From Streptomyces violaceorubidus (GTDB taxonomy: Bacteria > Actinomycetota > Actinomycetes > Streptomycetales > Streptomycetaceae), in the NCBI RefSeq assembly GCF_000717995.1, contig NZ_JODM01000001.1, positions 496,001 to 560,000 of the forward strand: DNA of 64,000 bases. Direction: 5' to 3'. Below the pieces are notes generated by a model. That model was not told the DNA's origin and did not search any database. It worked only from the letters and a program-made list of their open reading frames with translations. Shown one piece after another: positions 1 to 8,456 of the stretch (its first letter is position 1; the number at the start of each line of letters is the position of its first letter). A program made the translations under genes and the position numbers.

Positions 1-256
1 AGATGTCCAGGCCCACGCCCTCCCAGCGGTCCAGGGAGTCCTCGTCCATGGGGGCGATGTCGTAGAGGGCCACGAAGACCTGGGAGATCGGGTCCTCCAC
101 GAGGGTCGCCAGTGCGCCCTCCCAGCCCATGTGCTCGCCGCCGAAGGTCAGCCGCCACCCGTTCAGCCAGCCGGTGGCGCGCAGCGGCGAGTGCGGGGCG
201 CGGCGGGTCATCAGCCGCGCGTCGAGGTTGCCGGCGTAGGCGGCGTAGAGCGACAT
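1..256 (-). CDS. Gamma-glutamylcyclotransferase-fold protein (partial, C-terminus outside window)
   Basis: Eighty-five codons are present, starting at an ATG at 256 and running off the left edge. The N-terminus begins MSLYAAYAGNLD, matching the Y-x-Y/F-A-Y-G-S/N-N-L glycine-rich opening of the AIG2-like gamma-glutamylcyclotransferase fold, followed by LNGWRLTFGG and a VALYDI segment typical of the beta-barrel core. The family cleaves gamma-glutamyl peptides or acts as butirosin-type cyclotransferases; which substrate is used here cannot be told. It is divergent from the flavoprotein gene at 343, with under 90 bases between. The catalytic glutamate is not visible because the gene is cut by the window. 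Confidence 0.75.
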   Translation of the reverse strand, partial: MSLYAAYAGNLDARLMTRRAPHSPLRATGWLNGWRLTFGGEHMGWEGALATLVEDPISQVFVALYDIAPMDEDSLDRWEGVGLDI

Positions 257-342
257 GAGGGGAAGGGTACGGCAGCGCCGTCGGGCACCGCCGTCCTCGC
301 GGTGGTGGACCCGGGCGGCCCTTCGTTGAAGGGTGCGGGACA

Positions 343-1791
343 ATGGGGTACGTGACTCGGATCGTGATCATTGGCGGCGGACCCGGCGGATACGAAGCGG
401 CCCTGGTGGCCGCTCAGCTCGGCGCGGAGGTGACCGTCGTCGACTGCGACGGTCTGGGCGGGGCGTCGGTGCTGACCGACTGCGTGCCGTCCAAGACCCT
501 CATCGCCACGGCCGAGGTGATGACCACCTTCGATTCCTCCTACGAGGAGCTGGGGATCATCGTCGCCGACGACACCCCGCCCATGGAGCAGGCCGCCCGG
601 GTGGTGGGCGTCGATCTGGGCAAGGTCAACCGCCGGGTGAAGCGGCTCGCGCTGGCGCAGTCGCACGACATCACCGCCTCCGTGACGCGCGCGGGTGCGC
701 GGGTCGTGCGCGGGCGCGGGCGGCTGGAGGGCATGCAGGGGCTCGACGGGTCCCGCAAGGTCGTGGTGCGGGCCGCCGACGGGAGCGAGGAGACGCTGAC
801 CGCCGACGCGGTGCTCATCGCCACCGGGGGGCATCCGCGGGAGCTGCCGGACGCGCGGCCCGACGGCGAGCGGATCCTGAACTGGACCCAGGTGTACGAC
901 CTGGACGAGCTGCCCGAGGAGCTCATCGTGGTCGGCTCCGGTGTGACCGGTGCCGAGTTCGCCGGGGCCTATCAGGCGCTCGGGTCGCGGGTCACCCTCG
1001 TGTCCTCCCGGGACCGGGTGCTGCCCGGGGAGGACCCGGACGCCGCCGCCGTGCTGGAGGACGTGTTCCGGCGGCGCGGGATGAACGTCATGTCGCGGTC
1101 CCGGGCCCAGTCCGCCAAGCGGGTGGGGGACCGGGTGGAGGTGACGCTCGCCGACGGGCGGGTCATCACCGGGTCGCACTGCCTGATGGCCGTGGGCGCC
1201 ATCCCCAACACGGAGGGGATGGGGCTGGAGGAGGCCGGGGTCAAGCTCAAGGACTCCGGGCACATCCGCACCGACCGGGTGTCCAGGACCTCCGCCCCCG
1301 GCGTGTACGCCGCCGGTGACGTCACCGGCGTGTTCGCGCTCGCCTCGGTGGCCGCCATGCAGGGGCGGATCGCCATGTACCACTTCCTGGGCGACGCCGT
1401 GACGCCGCTGAACCTGAAGACCGTCTCCGCCAACGTCTTCACCGACCCCGAGATCGCCACCGTCGGCTACTCGCAGGCCGACGTGGACGCGGGCAAGATC
1501 GACGCCCGGGTGGTGAAGCTGCCGCTGCTGCGCAACCCGCGCGCCAAGATGCAGGGCATCCGGGACGGCTTCGTCAAGATCTTCTGCCGGCCCGGTACCG
1601 AGATCGTGGTGGGTGGGGTCGTGGTGGCGCCGCGTGCCTCGGAGCTGATCCATCCGATCTCGATCGCCGTCGACAACAACCTGACGGTGGAGCAGATCGC
1701 CAACGCCTTCACCGTGTACCCCTCGCTTTCGGGGTCGATCGCGGAGGTGGCGCGGCAGTTGCACACGCGGAAGGCCGGCGGGGAGGGCTGA
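343..1791 (+). CDS. LpdA-like NAD(P)H quinone reductase / dihydrolipoamide dehydrogenase family flavoprotein
   Basis: A 482-residue two-dinucleotide-binding-domain flavoprotein. Residues 7-16 read IVIIGGGPGG (FAD-binding GxGxxG), a second VVGSGVTGAEFA NAD(P)-binding motif lies near residue 200, and the C-terminal dimerisation domain is present. Where true dihydrolipoamide dehydrogenases carry the redox pair CxxxxC, this protein has GASVLTDCVPSK, so only one cysteine remains. That matches the mycobacterial LpdA (Rv3303c) type, which reduces quinones rather than lipoamide; the function here is inferred from that likeness. An alternative GTG start at 352 would give MTRIVIIGGG and may be the true one. 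A weak hairpin (1816-1838) follows the stop. Confidence 0.85.
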   Translation: MGYVTRIVIIGGGPGGYEAALVAAQLGAEVTVVDCDGLGGASVLTDCVPSKTLIATAEVMTTFDSSYEELGIIVADDTPPMEQAARVVGVDLGKVNRRVKRLALAQSHDITASVTRAGARVVRGRGRLEGMQGLDGSRKVVVRAADGSEETLTADAVLIATGGHPRELPDARPDGERILNWTQVYDLDELPEELIVVGSGVTGAEFAGAYQALGSRVTLVSSRDRVLPGEDPDAAAVLEDVFRRRGMNVMSRSRAQSAKRVGDRVEVTLADGRVITGSHCLMAVGAIPNTEGMGLEEAGVKLKDSGHIRTDRVSRTSAPGVYAAGDVTGVFALASVAAMQGRIAMYHFLGDAVTPLNLKTVSANVFTDPEIATVGYSQADVDAGKIDARVVKLPLLRNPRAKMQGIRDGFVKIFCRPGTEIVVGGVVVAPRASELIHPISIAVDNNLTVEQIANAFTVYPSLSGSIAEVARQLHTRKAGGEG

Positions 1792-1815
1792 GTCCGGCGG
1801 GCGCGGCTTGAATCG

Positions 1816-1838
1816 ACTCCCCGCCGGTCACGGGGAGT
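1816..1838 (+). terminator. Hairpin after the lpdA-like gene
   Basis: A 7-bp inverted repeat, ACTCCCC with GGGGAGT, has a 9-base loop and lies 25 bases after the stop codon. No U-run follows, which is usual for Streptomyces. It probably ends the flavoprotein transcript before the DeoR gene. Confidence 0.4.
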
Positions 1839-1922
1839 TGCGGCGCTTGCGCGCGGCATAGGCCGCCGTATACCACTTCCGGTGGTGGCATGCGAACAAC
1901 TTCTGTTATTCGGCGCATACTG

Positions 1923-1960
1923 CTGAAAGCAGACGGTCGTTGGGGTTACTGTCAGTTTCG
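1923..1960 (+). promoter_or_regulatory. Probable leaderless promoter of the DeoR gene
   Basis: CTGAAA at 1923-1928 and TACTGT at 1947-1952 are 18 bases apart and fit a housekeeping -35/-10 pair. The expected transcription start (about 1959-1960) falls on the GTG start codon at 1960. No ribosome-binding site precedes that GTG, which supports a leaderless mRNA. Confidence 0.4.
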
Positions 1961-2943
1961 TGTTCGCTGCAGAACGTCGCCAATTGATCCTCGAAATGGT
2001 GCGAGCGAACGGGGCCGTGTCGCTCCGTGAGCTCGCCCGCGTCGTCCAGACCTCCGAAGTGACCGTACGGCGGGACGTGCGCGCACTGGAGGCAGAAGGA
2101 CTCCTCGACCGCCGGCACGGCGGTGCGGTACTGCCGGGCGGGTTCACGCGAGAGTCCGGCTTTCCGCAGAAGTCTCATCTCGCGACCGCCGAGAAGACGG
2201 CCATCGCCGATCTCGCCGCGGGCCTCGTCGAAGAGGGCGAAGCCATCGTGGTGGGGGCGGGTACGACGACGCAGGAGCTGGCCCGCCGGCTCGCGCGGGT
2301 GCCCGGTCTGACCGTCGTCACCAATTCGCTGCTGGTGGCCCAGGCCCTCGCCCATGCCAACCGGGTCGAGGTCGTGATGACCGGTGGCACGCTCAGGGGG
2401 TCGAACTACGCCCTGGTGGGGTCGGGTGCCGAGCAGTCCCTGCAAGGGCTGCGGGTCTCCAAGGCCTTCCTGTCCGGGAGCGGGCTCACCGCCGAGCGGG
2501 GGCTGTCCACCTCCAACATGCTGTCGGCCTCCGTCGACCGGGCGCTGGTCCAGGCCGCGGCCGAGGTCGTCGTCCTCGCCGATCACTCCAAACTGGGCAC
2601 GGACACCATGTTCCAGACCGTGCCCACCGACGTCATCACCCGACTGGTCACCGACGAGTCGCCGGGCCACGACGACCGCGCCGCCACCGAGCTCCAGGCC
2701 CTGGCCGACCAGGGCGTGCAGATCGCCGTGGCCGGGGCGTCGGGGGGTGGTACGGCGAACGGCACCGGGGCATCGGGGGCCTCGGGGAGTGAGGCCGTGG
2801 CACGTCAGCAGCGCCGGGACGTGCCGCTTCCGGGGCCGCGCCGTCAGGTCCCGGGTGCGGGGCTGCGTTCCGCCGCCGCCCTGGGCGAGCAGGGCGGCGG
2901 GGCGGAGCGGGGGGCGCGCGTCGCCGACCTGCGCCGCCGGTAG
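1960..2943 (+). CDS. DeoR/GlpR-family transcriptional regulator
   Basis: A 327-residue DNA-binding repressor-type protein. The N-terminus (about 3-58) is the classic DeoR winged helix, RRQLILEMV then VSLRELARVVQTSEVTVRRD and LDRRHGGAV. Residues about 75-245 are the DeoRC sugar-phosphate-sensing domain, with VVGAGTTTQELA and LADHSKLG. Family members usually sense phosphorylated sugars. The last 75 residues or so are Gly/Ser/Ala/Arg-rich and not part of the normal fold; typical members end near 255. The GTG start directly precedes the helix-turn-helix and has no Shine-Dalgarno sequence. It stands alone, convergent with accA2 across a very strong hairpin, so its target is not clear from context. 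Confidence 0.88.
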   Translation: MFAAERRQLILEMVRANGAVSLRELARVVQTSEVTVRRDVRALEAEGLLDRRHGGAVLPGGFTRESGFPQKSHLATAEKTAIADLAAGLVEEGEAIVVGAGTTTQELARRLARVPGLTVVTNSLLVAQALAHANRVEVVMTGGTLRGSNYALVGSGAEQSLQGLRVSKAFLSGSGLTAERGLSTSNMLSASVDRALVQAAAEVVVLADHSKLGTDTMFQTVPTDVITRLVTDESPGHDDRAATELQALADQGVQIAVAGASGGGTANGTGASGASGSEAVARQQRRDVPLPGPRRQVPGAGLRSAAALGEQGGGAERGARVADLRRR

Positions 2944-2966
2944 GTTCTCGCGGTCCCCTCGGACAG

Positions 2967-3020
2967 CGACGGGGGCGCCCGGCGGACCGTGTGATGCGGT
3001 CCCGCCGGGCGCCCCCGTCG
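2967..3020. terminator. Bidirectional terminator between deoR-type gene and accA2
   Basis: A perfect 19-bp inverted repeat (left arm 2967-2985 CGACGGGGGCGCCCGGCGG, right arm 3002-3020) with a 16-base loop sits between two convergent genes. Its length and position fit a two-way terminator. Confidence 0.85.
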
Positions 3021-3036
3021 TGCGCTGCGCGCGTCC

Positions 3037-4809
3037 TCAGTCCTTGATCTCGCAGATCGCGGCGCCCGAGGTGATGGACGCGCCGACCTCCGCGCCCAGG
3101 CCCTTGACGGTGCCGGACTTGTGGGCGTTGAGGGGCTGTTCCATCTTCATCGCTTCGAGTACGACGATGAGGTCGCCCTCCTGGACCTCCTGGCCCTCCT
3201 CGACGGCGATCTTCACGATCGTGCCCTGCATGGGAGAAGCGAGGGTGTCGCCGGAGGCGGAGGGGCCGGACTTCTTCGCCGCACGGCGCTTGGGGCGGGC
3301 GCCGGCCGCCAGGCCGGTGCGGGCCAGCGACATGCCGAGCGAGGAGGGGAGGGAGACCTCCAGGCGCTTGCCGCCGACCTCGACGACGACCGTCTCCCGG
3401 CCGCTCTCCTCGTCCGCGTCGGTCTCGGCGGGCGCGGTGAAGGGCTTGATCTCGTTGACGAACTCCGTCTCGATCCAGCGGGTGTGGACCGTGAAGGGGC
3501 CGGTGGAGCCGGTGAGTTCGGGGGCGAAGGCCGCATCCCGGACCACGGTGCGGTGGAAGGGGATGGCGGTGGCCATGCCCTCGACCTGGAACTCGTCCAG
3601 GGCGCGGGCGGCGCGCTCCAGGGCTTCCTTGCGGGTGCGGCCGGTGACGATCAGCTTCGCCAGGAGCGAGTCCCAGGCCGGGCCGATCACCGAGCCGGAC
3701 TCCACGCCGGCGTCCAGGCGCACGCCGGGACCGGTGGGCGCCTCGAAGCGGGTGACGGTGCCGGGGGCGGGCAGGAAGCCGCGGCCGGGGTCCTCGCCGT
3801 TGATGCGGAACTCGAAGGAGTGGCCGCGCAGGGCGGGGTCGCCGTAGCCGAGTTCCTCGCCGTCGGCGATGCGGAACATCTCGCGGACCAGGTCGATGCC
3901 GGCGACTTCCTCGGTGACCGGGTGCTCGACCTGGAGGCGGGTGTTGACCTCCAGGAAGGAGATCGTGCCGTCCATGCCGACGAGGAACTCCACGGTGCCG
4001 GCGCCGACGTAGCCGGCCTCCTTCAGGATCGCCTTGGAGGACGAGTACAGCTCCTCCATCTGGGCCTCGGAGAGGAAGGGCGCCGGGGCCTCCTCGACCA
4101 GCTTCTGGTGGCGGCGCTGGAGGGAGCAGTCACGGGTGGAGACGACGACCACGTTGCCGTGCTGGTCGGCCAGGCACTGGGTCTCCACGTGGCGGGGCTT
4201 GTCGAGGTAGCGCTCGACGAAGCACTCGCCCCGGCCGAAGGCCGCCACGGCCTCGCGGACGGCGGAGTCGTACAGCTCGGGGACCTCTTCGAGCGTGCGG
4301 GCGACCTTGAGACCGCGGCCACCGCCGCCGAAGGCCGCCTTGATCGCGATCGGCAGGCCGTGCTCCTTCGCGAAGGCGACGACCTCGTCCGCGCCGGAGA
4401 CCGGGTCGGGGGTGCCGGCGACCAGGGGGGCGCCGGCCCGCTGGGCGATGTGCCGGGCGGCGACCTTGTCGCCCAGGTCGCGGATGGCCTGCGGGGGCGG
4501 GCCGATCCAGATCAGCGAGGCGTCCAAAACCGCCTGCGCGAACTCCGCGTTCTCGGAGAGGAATCCGTAGCCGGGGTGGATGGCGTCCGCGCCCGACTCG
4601 CGCGCGGCTTTGAGGACCTTCTCGATGTCCAGATAGCTGGTCGCGGGGGTGTCACCACCCAGGGCGAACGCCTCATCAGCGGCGCGGACATGCAATGCGT
4701 CCCGGTCCGGGTCCGCGTAGACGGCCACGCTCGCGATCCCGGCGTCCCGGCAGGCCCGGGCCACGCGGACAGCGATTTCGCCACGGTTGGCGATGAGCAC
4801 CTTGCGCAC
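3037..4809 (-). CDS. accA2: Acyl-CoA carboxylase alpha subunit (biotin carboxylase + BCCP), AccA2
   Basis: A 590-residue protein that carboxylates its own biotin with ATP and bicarbonate and hands CO2 to a beta subunit such as PccB to make methylmalonyl- or malonyl-CoA. The biotin carboxylase N-domain opens [18 protein letters not shown]; the ATP-grasp domain shows [12 protein letters not shown] and [14 protein letters not shown]; a Lys/Ala-rich linker (KRRAAKKSG) leads to a biotinyl domain with the EAMKM biotinylation site near the C-terminus. The GTG start at 4809 is chosen because AAGGAGGG lies just upstream; an upstream ATG at 4863 has no such support. S. coelicolor AccA2 has the same length and ends. 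pccB and accE are 3.5 kb away rather than in an operon, as in S. coelicolor. Confidence 0.97.
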   Translation of the reverse strand: MRKVLIANRGEIAVRVARACRDAGIASVAVYADPDRDALHVRAADEAFALGGDTPATSYLDIEKVLKAARESGADAIHPGYGFLSENAEFAQAVLDASLIWIGPPPQAIRDLGDKVAARHIAQRAGAPLVAGTPDPVSGADEVVAFAKEHGLPIAIKAAFGGGGRGLKVARTLEEVPELYDSAVREAVAAFGRGECFVERYLDKPRHVETQCLADQHGNVVVVSTRDCSLQRRHQKLVEEAPAPFLSEAQMEELYSSSKAILKEAGYVGAGTVEFLVGMDGTISFLEVNTRLQVEHPVTEEVAGIDLVREMFRIADGEELGYGDPALRGHSFEFRINGEDPGRGFLPAPGTVTRFEAPTGPGVRLDAGVESGSVIGPAWDSLLAKLIVTGRTRKEALERAARALDEFQVEGMATAIPFHRTVVRDAAFAPELTGSTGPFTVHTRWIETEFVNEIKPFTAPAETDADEESGRETVVVEVGGKRLEVSLPSSLGMSLARTGLAAGARPKRRAAKKSGPSASGDTLASPMQGTIVKIAVEEGQEVQEGDLIVVLEAMKMEQPLNAHKSGTVKGLGAEVGASITSGAAICEIKD

Positions 4810-5182
4810 GATTGAGGCTCCCTCCTTGAAACAAGCCGAGTTTAGGGACTGCCGACACGGCACTTCGACCCGTCCCCAATGGTGAGCTTGCCCACACGGA
4901 GCGTGATGCGATGCTCGCCCGACCCGCGAAAGCCCTTGTAGTACCGCGTTGCGCAGGTCTCCTGGGGGAAACCCTAGCCCTCCGGTGTGGTCAAGGTCTC
5001 TGTAAGAGCGTGCTGCGGGCCACTCCGTTTCTTTGTGGAGTCCCTACTAATGGCCCAATGATTCTTTGCTCGGGCCGGAACCCTTGTGGCGCGGTTTACC
5101 CGTTAGTAGCGTTCGGATCGTCTCGAACGTACTTGGGGTAACAGCTGCCTTGGCGGCAGCGGTCGAAGGTGGGTGGGGACCG
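4810..5182. other. 373-bp intergenic region upstream of accA2 and of a membrane-protein gene
   Basis: This divergent spacer holds the accA2 ribosome-binding site (about 4818-4827) and a TAAACT-like -10 for accA2 on the minus strand (AGTTTA at 4839-4844, no convincing -35). CTACTAATGG (5044-5053) and CCGTTAGTAG (5100-5109) form a 9/10 inverted repeat with 46 bases between; its role is unknown. Reading frames across it are not gene-like. Confidence 0.5.
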
Positions 5183-5656
5183 GTGTCCGTACGCAGACCG
5201 GTGGCGTGGACCGTGGCGGTCGTGCTCTTCGCGGAGGCGGTCGGCGTCGCGGCGCTGAACTGGTTCCTGGGGATCGTCGTCGACCGTCAGGACATGTCCC
5301 TGGCCGGTCTCGACCCCGACACCATGTCCGTGTCCTCGAAGATCGGCGGCGTCGTCTTCGGGCTGTACTTCGCGCTGTGCGCCCTGGTCGCCCTGCTCGT
5401 GGCGCTGCGCGACCGCGCGCCCGCGGGGCTCGGCCGGATCCTCCTGATCAGCGCCGCGGTGGTGCACGGGCTGCTCGGCGCCTTCACCTGGGGACTGGTG
5501 GGACCCGGCGCCTTCCTCTTCATGATCGTCGTCCTGGGCCTGATCGTGCTGCTGCTGATGACGTACGACTCCCGCGAGGAACCCGCGGCCGGGCAGCGGC
5601 CCGAGGGCGACGACGGCTCCCCCCTCAACCCTCCGCCGGCGCCCACAACTCCGTGA
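5183..5656 (+). CDS. Four-helix integral membrane protein of unknown function
   Basis: About 157 residues from the GTG at 5183 (upstream GAAGGTGG). Four hydrophobic segments are clear: [55 protein letters not shown] and [18 protein letters not shown] charged Pro/Gly-rich cytoplasmic tail follows. No enzymatic motif is visible. The last 32 bases overlap the convergent maf gene. A longer frame starting at 5066 exists but its first 39 codons lie in the spacer and look non-coding. Conserved in Streptomyces as far as I recall; function unknown. Confidence 0.75.
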   Translation: MSVRRPVAWTVAVVLFAEAVGVAALNWFLGIVVDRQDMSLAGLDPDTMSVSSKIGGVVFGLYFALCALVALLVALRDRAPAGLGRILLISAAVVHGLLGAFTWGLVGPGAFLFMIVVLGLIVLLLMTYDSREEPAAGQRPEGDDGSPLNPPPAPTTP

Positions 5657-6248
5657 TGCCGGTCCCGAGCTCGGCGAGGAGCCGCCGCAGCAGGGGCAGG
5701 CTGAGGCCGATGACGTTCCCGTGGTCGCCGTCGATGCCGTCGATGAACGGGGCCGAGCGGCCGTCCAGGGTGAACGCCCCGGCGACGTACAGGGGCTCCC
5801 CGGAGGCCACGTAGGCGGCGATCTCCTCGTCGGTCGGCTCGCCGAAGCGGACGACGGTGGACGCGGTCGCCGAGACGTAGCGGCCGGAGGCGGTGTCCCA
5901 GACGCAGTGGCCGGTCTGCAGCGTGCCCGCCCGGCCGCGCATCGCCTTCCAGCGGGCGGTGGCCTCCTCGGCGTCCGCCGGCTTGCCGAGCGCCTGGCCG
6001 TCCAGGTCGAGCACCGAGTCGCAGCCGATCACCAGGGCGCCGTGCACCTCCGGCTTCGCGGCCACCACGGACGCCTTGGCCTCGGCCAGGGCGAGCGCCA
6101 GCTCGGCGGGGGTGGGGGCGGTGACGGCCTCCTCGTCCACACCGCTCACGAGCACCTCGGGGGCCAGACCGGCCTGGCGCAGCAGGCCGAGCCGGGCCGG
6201 GGACTGGGAGGCGAGAACGAGTCGGCGGCGGGGCTGAGCAGCAGTCAT
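5625..6248 (-). CDS. maf: Maf-family nucleoside triphosphate pyrophosphatase
   Basis: A 207-residue Maf/Ham1-superfamily enzyme that hydrolyses non-canonical or specific nucleoside triphosphates to monophosphates (house-cleaning, linked to septum control). The N-terminal signature [21 protein letters not shown] is the S-x-S-P-R-R phosphate-binding loop of the family (here [10 protein letters not shown]), followed by the conserved [15 protein letters not shown] and LGKP motifs and C-terminal [32 protein letters not shown] at 6248. It overlaps the convergent membrane gene at its 3' end. A small membrane-peptide gene lies 32 bases upstream on the same strand, and pccB-accE follow further upstream, so a shared transcript is likely. 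Confidence 0.93.
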   Translation of the reverse strand: MTAAQPRRRLVLASQSPARLGLLRQAGLAPEVLVSGVDEEAVTAPTPAELALALAEAKASVVAAKPEVHGALVIGCDSVLDLDGQALGKPADAEEATARWKAMRGRAGTLQTGHCVWDTASGRYVSATASTVVRFGEPTDEEIAAYVASGEPLYVAGAFTLDGRSAPFIDGIDGDHGNVIGLSLPLLRRLLAELGTGITELWAPAEG

Positions 6249-6280
6249 GGGGTCAGGTTAGCGACCCGGGCGGGGCCGGC

Positions 6281-6409
6281 TCACCCCAGACCGAGCACGA
6301 TCATCGCGAGGACCATCGCCAGCGCCAGGAAGACGCTCAGCCGCCGCAGCATGTCCTGCGTGTCACGCAGTTCCTCGGGCGGCTCGTCGTCGGGGTCGGA
6401 CCACAGCAT
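6281..6409 (-). CDS. mmpB: 42-residue single-pass membrane peptide (MmpB-like)
   Basis: A small gene easily missed: 42 codons, ATG at 6409, stop at 6281. It has an acidic N-terminus (MLWSDPDDEPPEELRD), a short amphipathic stretch with TQDMLRRL, and one transmembrane helix SVFLALAMVLAMIVLGLG at the very C-terminus. Position between accE and maf and the sequence match the peptide annotated in Streptomyces as morphogenic membrane protein MmpB; I am recalling that name, not matching it. It is probably an N-in tail-anchored protein. It lies 110 bases downstream of accE and 32 bases upstream of maf on the same strand. Confidence 0.7.
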   Translation of the reverse strand: MLWSDPDDEPPEELRDTQDMLRRLSVFLALAMVLAMIVLGLG

Positions 6410-6519
6410 GTCACCAGCGTGCGGCTCGGCCGGGGGTGCGCGCTTGAGTACGGGTACTCATTCGGGGCGCGGGATTCCTCTTCCGTGCGCGGTGCCCCGC
6501 GCCCCTGGGTGGGCCGTCC

Positions 6520-6732
6520 TCAGCTCGGCCAGTAGGTGCGGCCCCACGAGGCCGGGCCCGGGTGGGGCATGCGGCGGGCCGCGATGCGGGACGGGTCGGA
6601 CCACGCGTCCCGAGGACGCTCGGTGCCGGACGGCTCGGCGGCGGCCGCCGTCGCGGCGCGGGCCCTGACCACCGTGAGGGCGGCGGCCAGTTCTTCCGGG
6701 GTGGGGTTGCCCCGTACGACCTTGATGGTCAC
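6520..6732 (-). CDS. accE: Acyl-CoA carboxylase epsilon subunit
   Basis: A 70-residue protein starting at GTG 6732 behind AAGGAG. The opening TIKVVRGNPTPEELAAALTVVRARAA is the conserved epsilon-subunit helix, and it ends in RTYWPS. In S. coelicolor the equivalent small subunits bind the beta subunit and greatly raise carboxylase activity. It starts 21 bases after the pccB stop, so pccB and accE form an operon. Ala/Pro-rich middle is variable in the family. Confidence 0.92.
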   Translation of the reverse strand: MTIKVVRGNPTPEELAAALTVVRARAATAAAAEPSGTERPRDAWSDPSRIAARRMPHPGPASWGRTYWPS

Positions 6733-6753
6733 AGCGGCTCCTTCCGGGGATGG

Positions 6754-8346
6754 TCAGAGGGGGATGTTGCCGTGCTTCTTCGGGGGGAGGCTCTCCCGCT
6801 TGGTGCGCAGCTGGCGCAGGCCGCGGACGATGTGGCGGCGGGTGTCGGACGGCATGATCACCGCGTCGACGTAGCCGCGCTCGGCCGCCGTGTAGGGGTT
6901 GAGGAGGGCGTCCTCGTACTCCTGGATCAGGCGGGCCCGGGTGGCCTCGGCGTCGTCACCGGCGTCGGCGATGGTGCGGCGGTGCAGGATGTTGACCGCG
7001 CCCTGGGCGCCCATGACGGCGATCTGGGCGGTGGGCCAGGCCAGGTTGAGGTCGGCGCCCAGGTGCTTGGAGCCCATGACGTCGTAGGCGCCGCCGAAGG
7101 CCTTGCGGGTGATGACCGTGATCAGCGGGACCGTGGCCTCGGCGTAGGCGAAGATCAGCTTGGCGCCGCGGCGGATGATGCCGTCGTGCTCCTGGTCGAC
7201 GCCGGGCAGGAAACCGGGGACGTCCACGAAGGTGAGGACGGGGACGTTGAAGGCGTCGCAGGTGCGCACGAAGCGGGCCGCCTTCTCGGAGGCGGTGATG
7301 TCCAGGCACCCGGCGAACTGCATGGGCTGGTTGGCGACGATGCCGACCGGGCGGCCCTCCACGCGGCCGAAGCCGGTGAGGATGTTCGGCGCGAAGAGGG
7401 GTTGCGTCTCGAAGAACTCGGCGTCGTCCAGGACGTGCTCGATGACGGCGTGCATGTCGTAGGGCTGGTTGGCCGAGTCCGGGACGATCGCGTCCAGCTC
7501 GGCGTCCTCGTCCGTGACCGCGAGGTCCGCCTCCTCCGGGAAGGCGGGGGGCTCGGAGAGGTTGTTGGACGGCAGGTACGACAGGAGCTGCTTGACGTAC
7601 TCGACGGCGTCCTTCTCGTCGCCCGCCATGTGGTGGGCCACGCCCGAGGTGGAGTTGTGGGTGCGGGCGCCGCCCAGCTCCTCGAAGCCGACGTCCTCGC
7701 CGGTGACCGTCTTGATGACGTCGGGGCCGGTGATGAACATGTGGCTGGTCTGGTCGACCATCACCGTGAAGTCGGTGATCGCGGGGGAGTACACCGCACC
7801 GCCCGCGCACGGCCCGACGACCAGGCTGATCTGCGGGATCACGCCGGAGGCGTGGGTGTTGCGGCGGAAGATCTCGCCGTACGCGCCGAGGGAGGCCACG
7901 CCCTCCTGGATGCGGGCGCCGCCGGAGTCGTTGATGCCGACGACCGGGCAGCCGGTCTTCAGCGCGAAGTCCATCACCTTGACGATCTTCTGGCCGTAGA
8001 CCTCGCCCAGCGCGCCGCCGAAGACGGTGAAGTCCTGGGAGAAGACCGCGACCGGGCGGCCGTCGACGGTGCCGTAGCCGGTGACGACGCCGTCGCCGTA
8101 GGGGCGGTTGGCGTCGAGGCCGAAGTTGGTGGAGCGGTGCCGGGCGAACTCGTCCAGCTCGACGAACGAACCCTCGTCGAGGAGGAGGTCGATGCGTTCA
8201 CGAGCCGTCAGCTTGCCCTTGGCGTGCTGCTTCTCGACGGCGCGTGCGGAACCGGCGTGCGTCGCTTCCTCGATACGGCGCCTGAGATCCGCGAGCTTGC
8301 CCGCGGTCGTGTGGATGTCGGGCTGCTGCTCTTCCGGCTCGGACAT
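6754..8346 (-). CDS. pccB: Propionyl-CoA carboxylase beta subunit
   Basis: A 530-residue carboxyltransferase that moves CO2 from carboxybiotin on AccA2 to propionyl-CoA (also acetyl/butyryl-CoA) to give methylmalonyl-CoA, a polyketide and odd-chain precursor. Both crotonase-like halves are present: the N-half with [21 protein letters not shown] and [11 protein letters not shown] oxyanion loop, the C-half with VDVPGFLPG and [19 protein letters not shown]. The sequence is nearly the same as the structurally solved S. coelicolor PccB, with the same ends, and keeps the Asp in SKHLGADLN / FVDVPGF pockets. ATG at 8346 has AGGGAG upstream; a longer frame to 8442 is not supported. It is divergent from birA. 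Confidence 0.97.
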   Translation of the reverse strand: MSEPEEQQPDIHTTAGKLADLRRRIEEATHAGSARAVEKQHAKGKLTARERIDLLLDEGSFVELDEFARHRSTNFGLDANRPYGDGVVTGYGTVDGRPVAVFSQDFTVFGGALGEVYGQKIVKVMDFALKTGCPVVGINDSGGARIQEGVASLGAYGEIFRRNTHASGVIPQISLVVGPCAGGAVYSPAITDFTVMVDQTSHMFITGPDVIKTVTGEDVGFEELGGARTHNSTSGVAHHMAGDEKDAVEYVKQLLSYLPSNNLSEPPAFPEEADLAVTDEDAELDAIVPDSANQPYDMHAVIEHVLDDAEFFETQPLFAPNILTGFGRVEGRPVGIVANQPMQFAGCLDITASEKAARFVRTCDAFNVPVLTFVDVPGFLPGVDQEHDGIIRRGAKLIFAYAEATVPLITVITRKAFGGAYDVMGSKHLGADLNLAWPTAQIAVMGAQGAVNILHRRTIADAGDDAEATRARLIQEYEDALLNPYTAAERGYVDAVIMPSDTRRHIVRGLRQLRTKRESLPPKKHGNIPL

Positions 8347-8385
8347 CGGGATGCGGCTCCCTGCCTGCTCAAAAGGGGGGACGGT

Positions 8386-8402
8386 TACTCGTTCGTAGAG
8401 TA
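8386..8402. promoter_or_regulatory. Inverted repeat in the pccB-birA divergent promoter region
   Basis: TACTC and GAGTA arms with a 7-base spacer lie midway between the two divergent starts. TAGAGT (8396-8401) could be a -10 for birA and the same bases could serve pccB on the other strand. A shared operator is possible, but the arms are short. Confidence 0.3.
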
Positions 8403-8456
8403 GTAGGGGGCCCTCCGTTCGGCAGTGCGGTGTTTCCCACACCTAGGGTGGGTTGC

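Noticed and set aside
4911..5141. Small plus-strand frame upstream of the membrane-protein gene
   Set aside because: No ribosome site, unusual residues (many Cys/Leu from AT-richer spacer), and it overlaps the promoter area of accA2.
6754..8442. Longer PccB with 32 extra N-terminal residues
   Set aside because: The extra part lies over the divergent promoter region and the known PccB start [14 protein letters not shown] has its own ribosome site.
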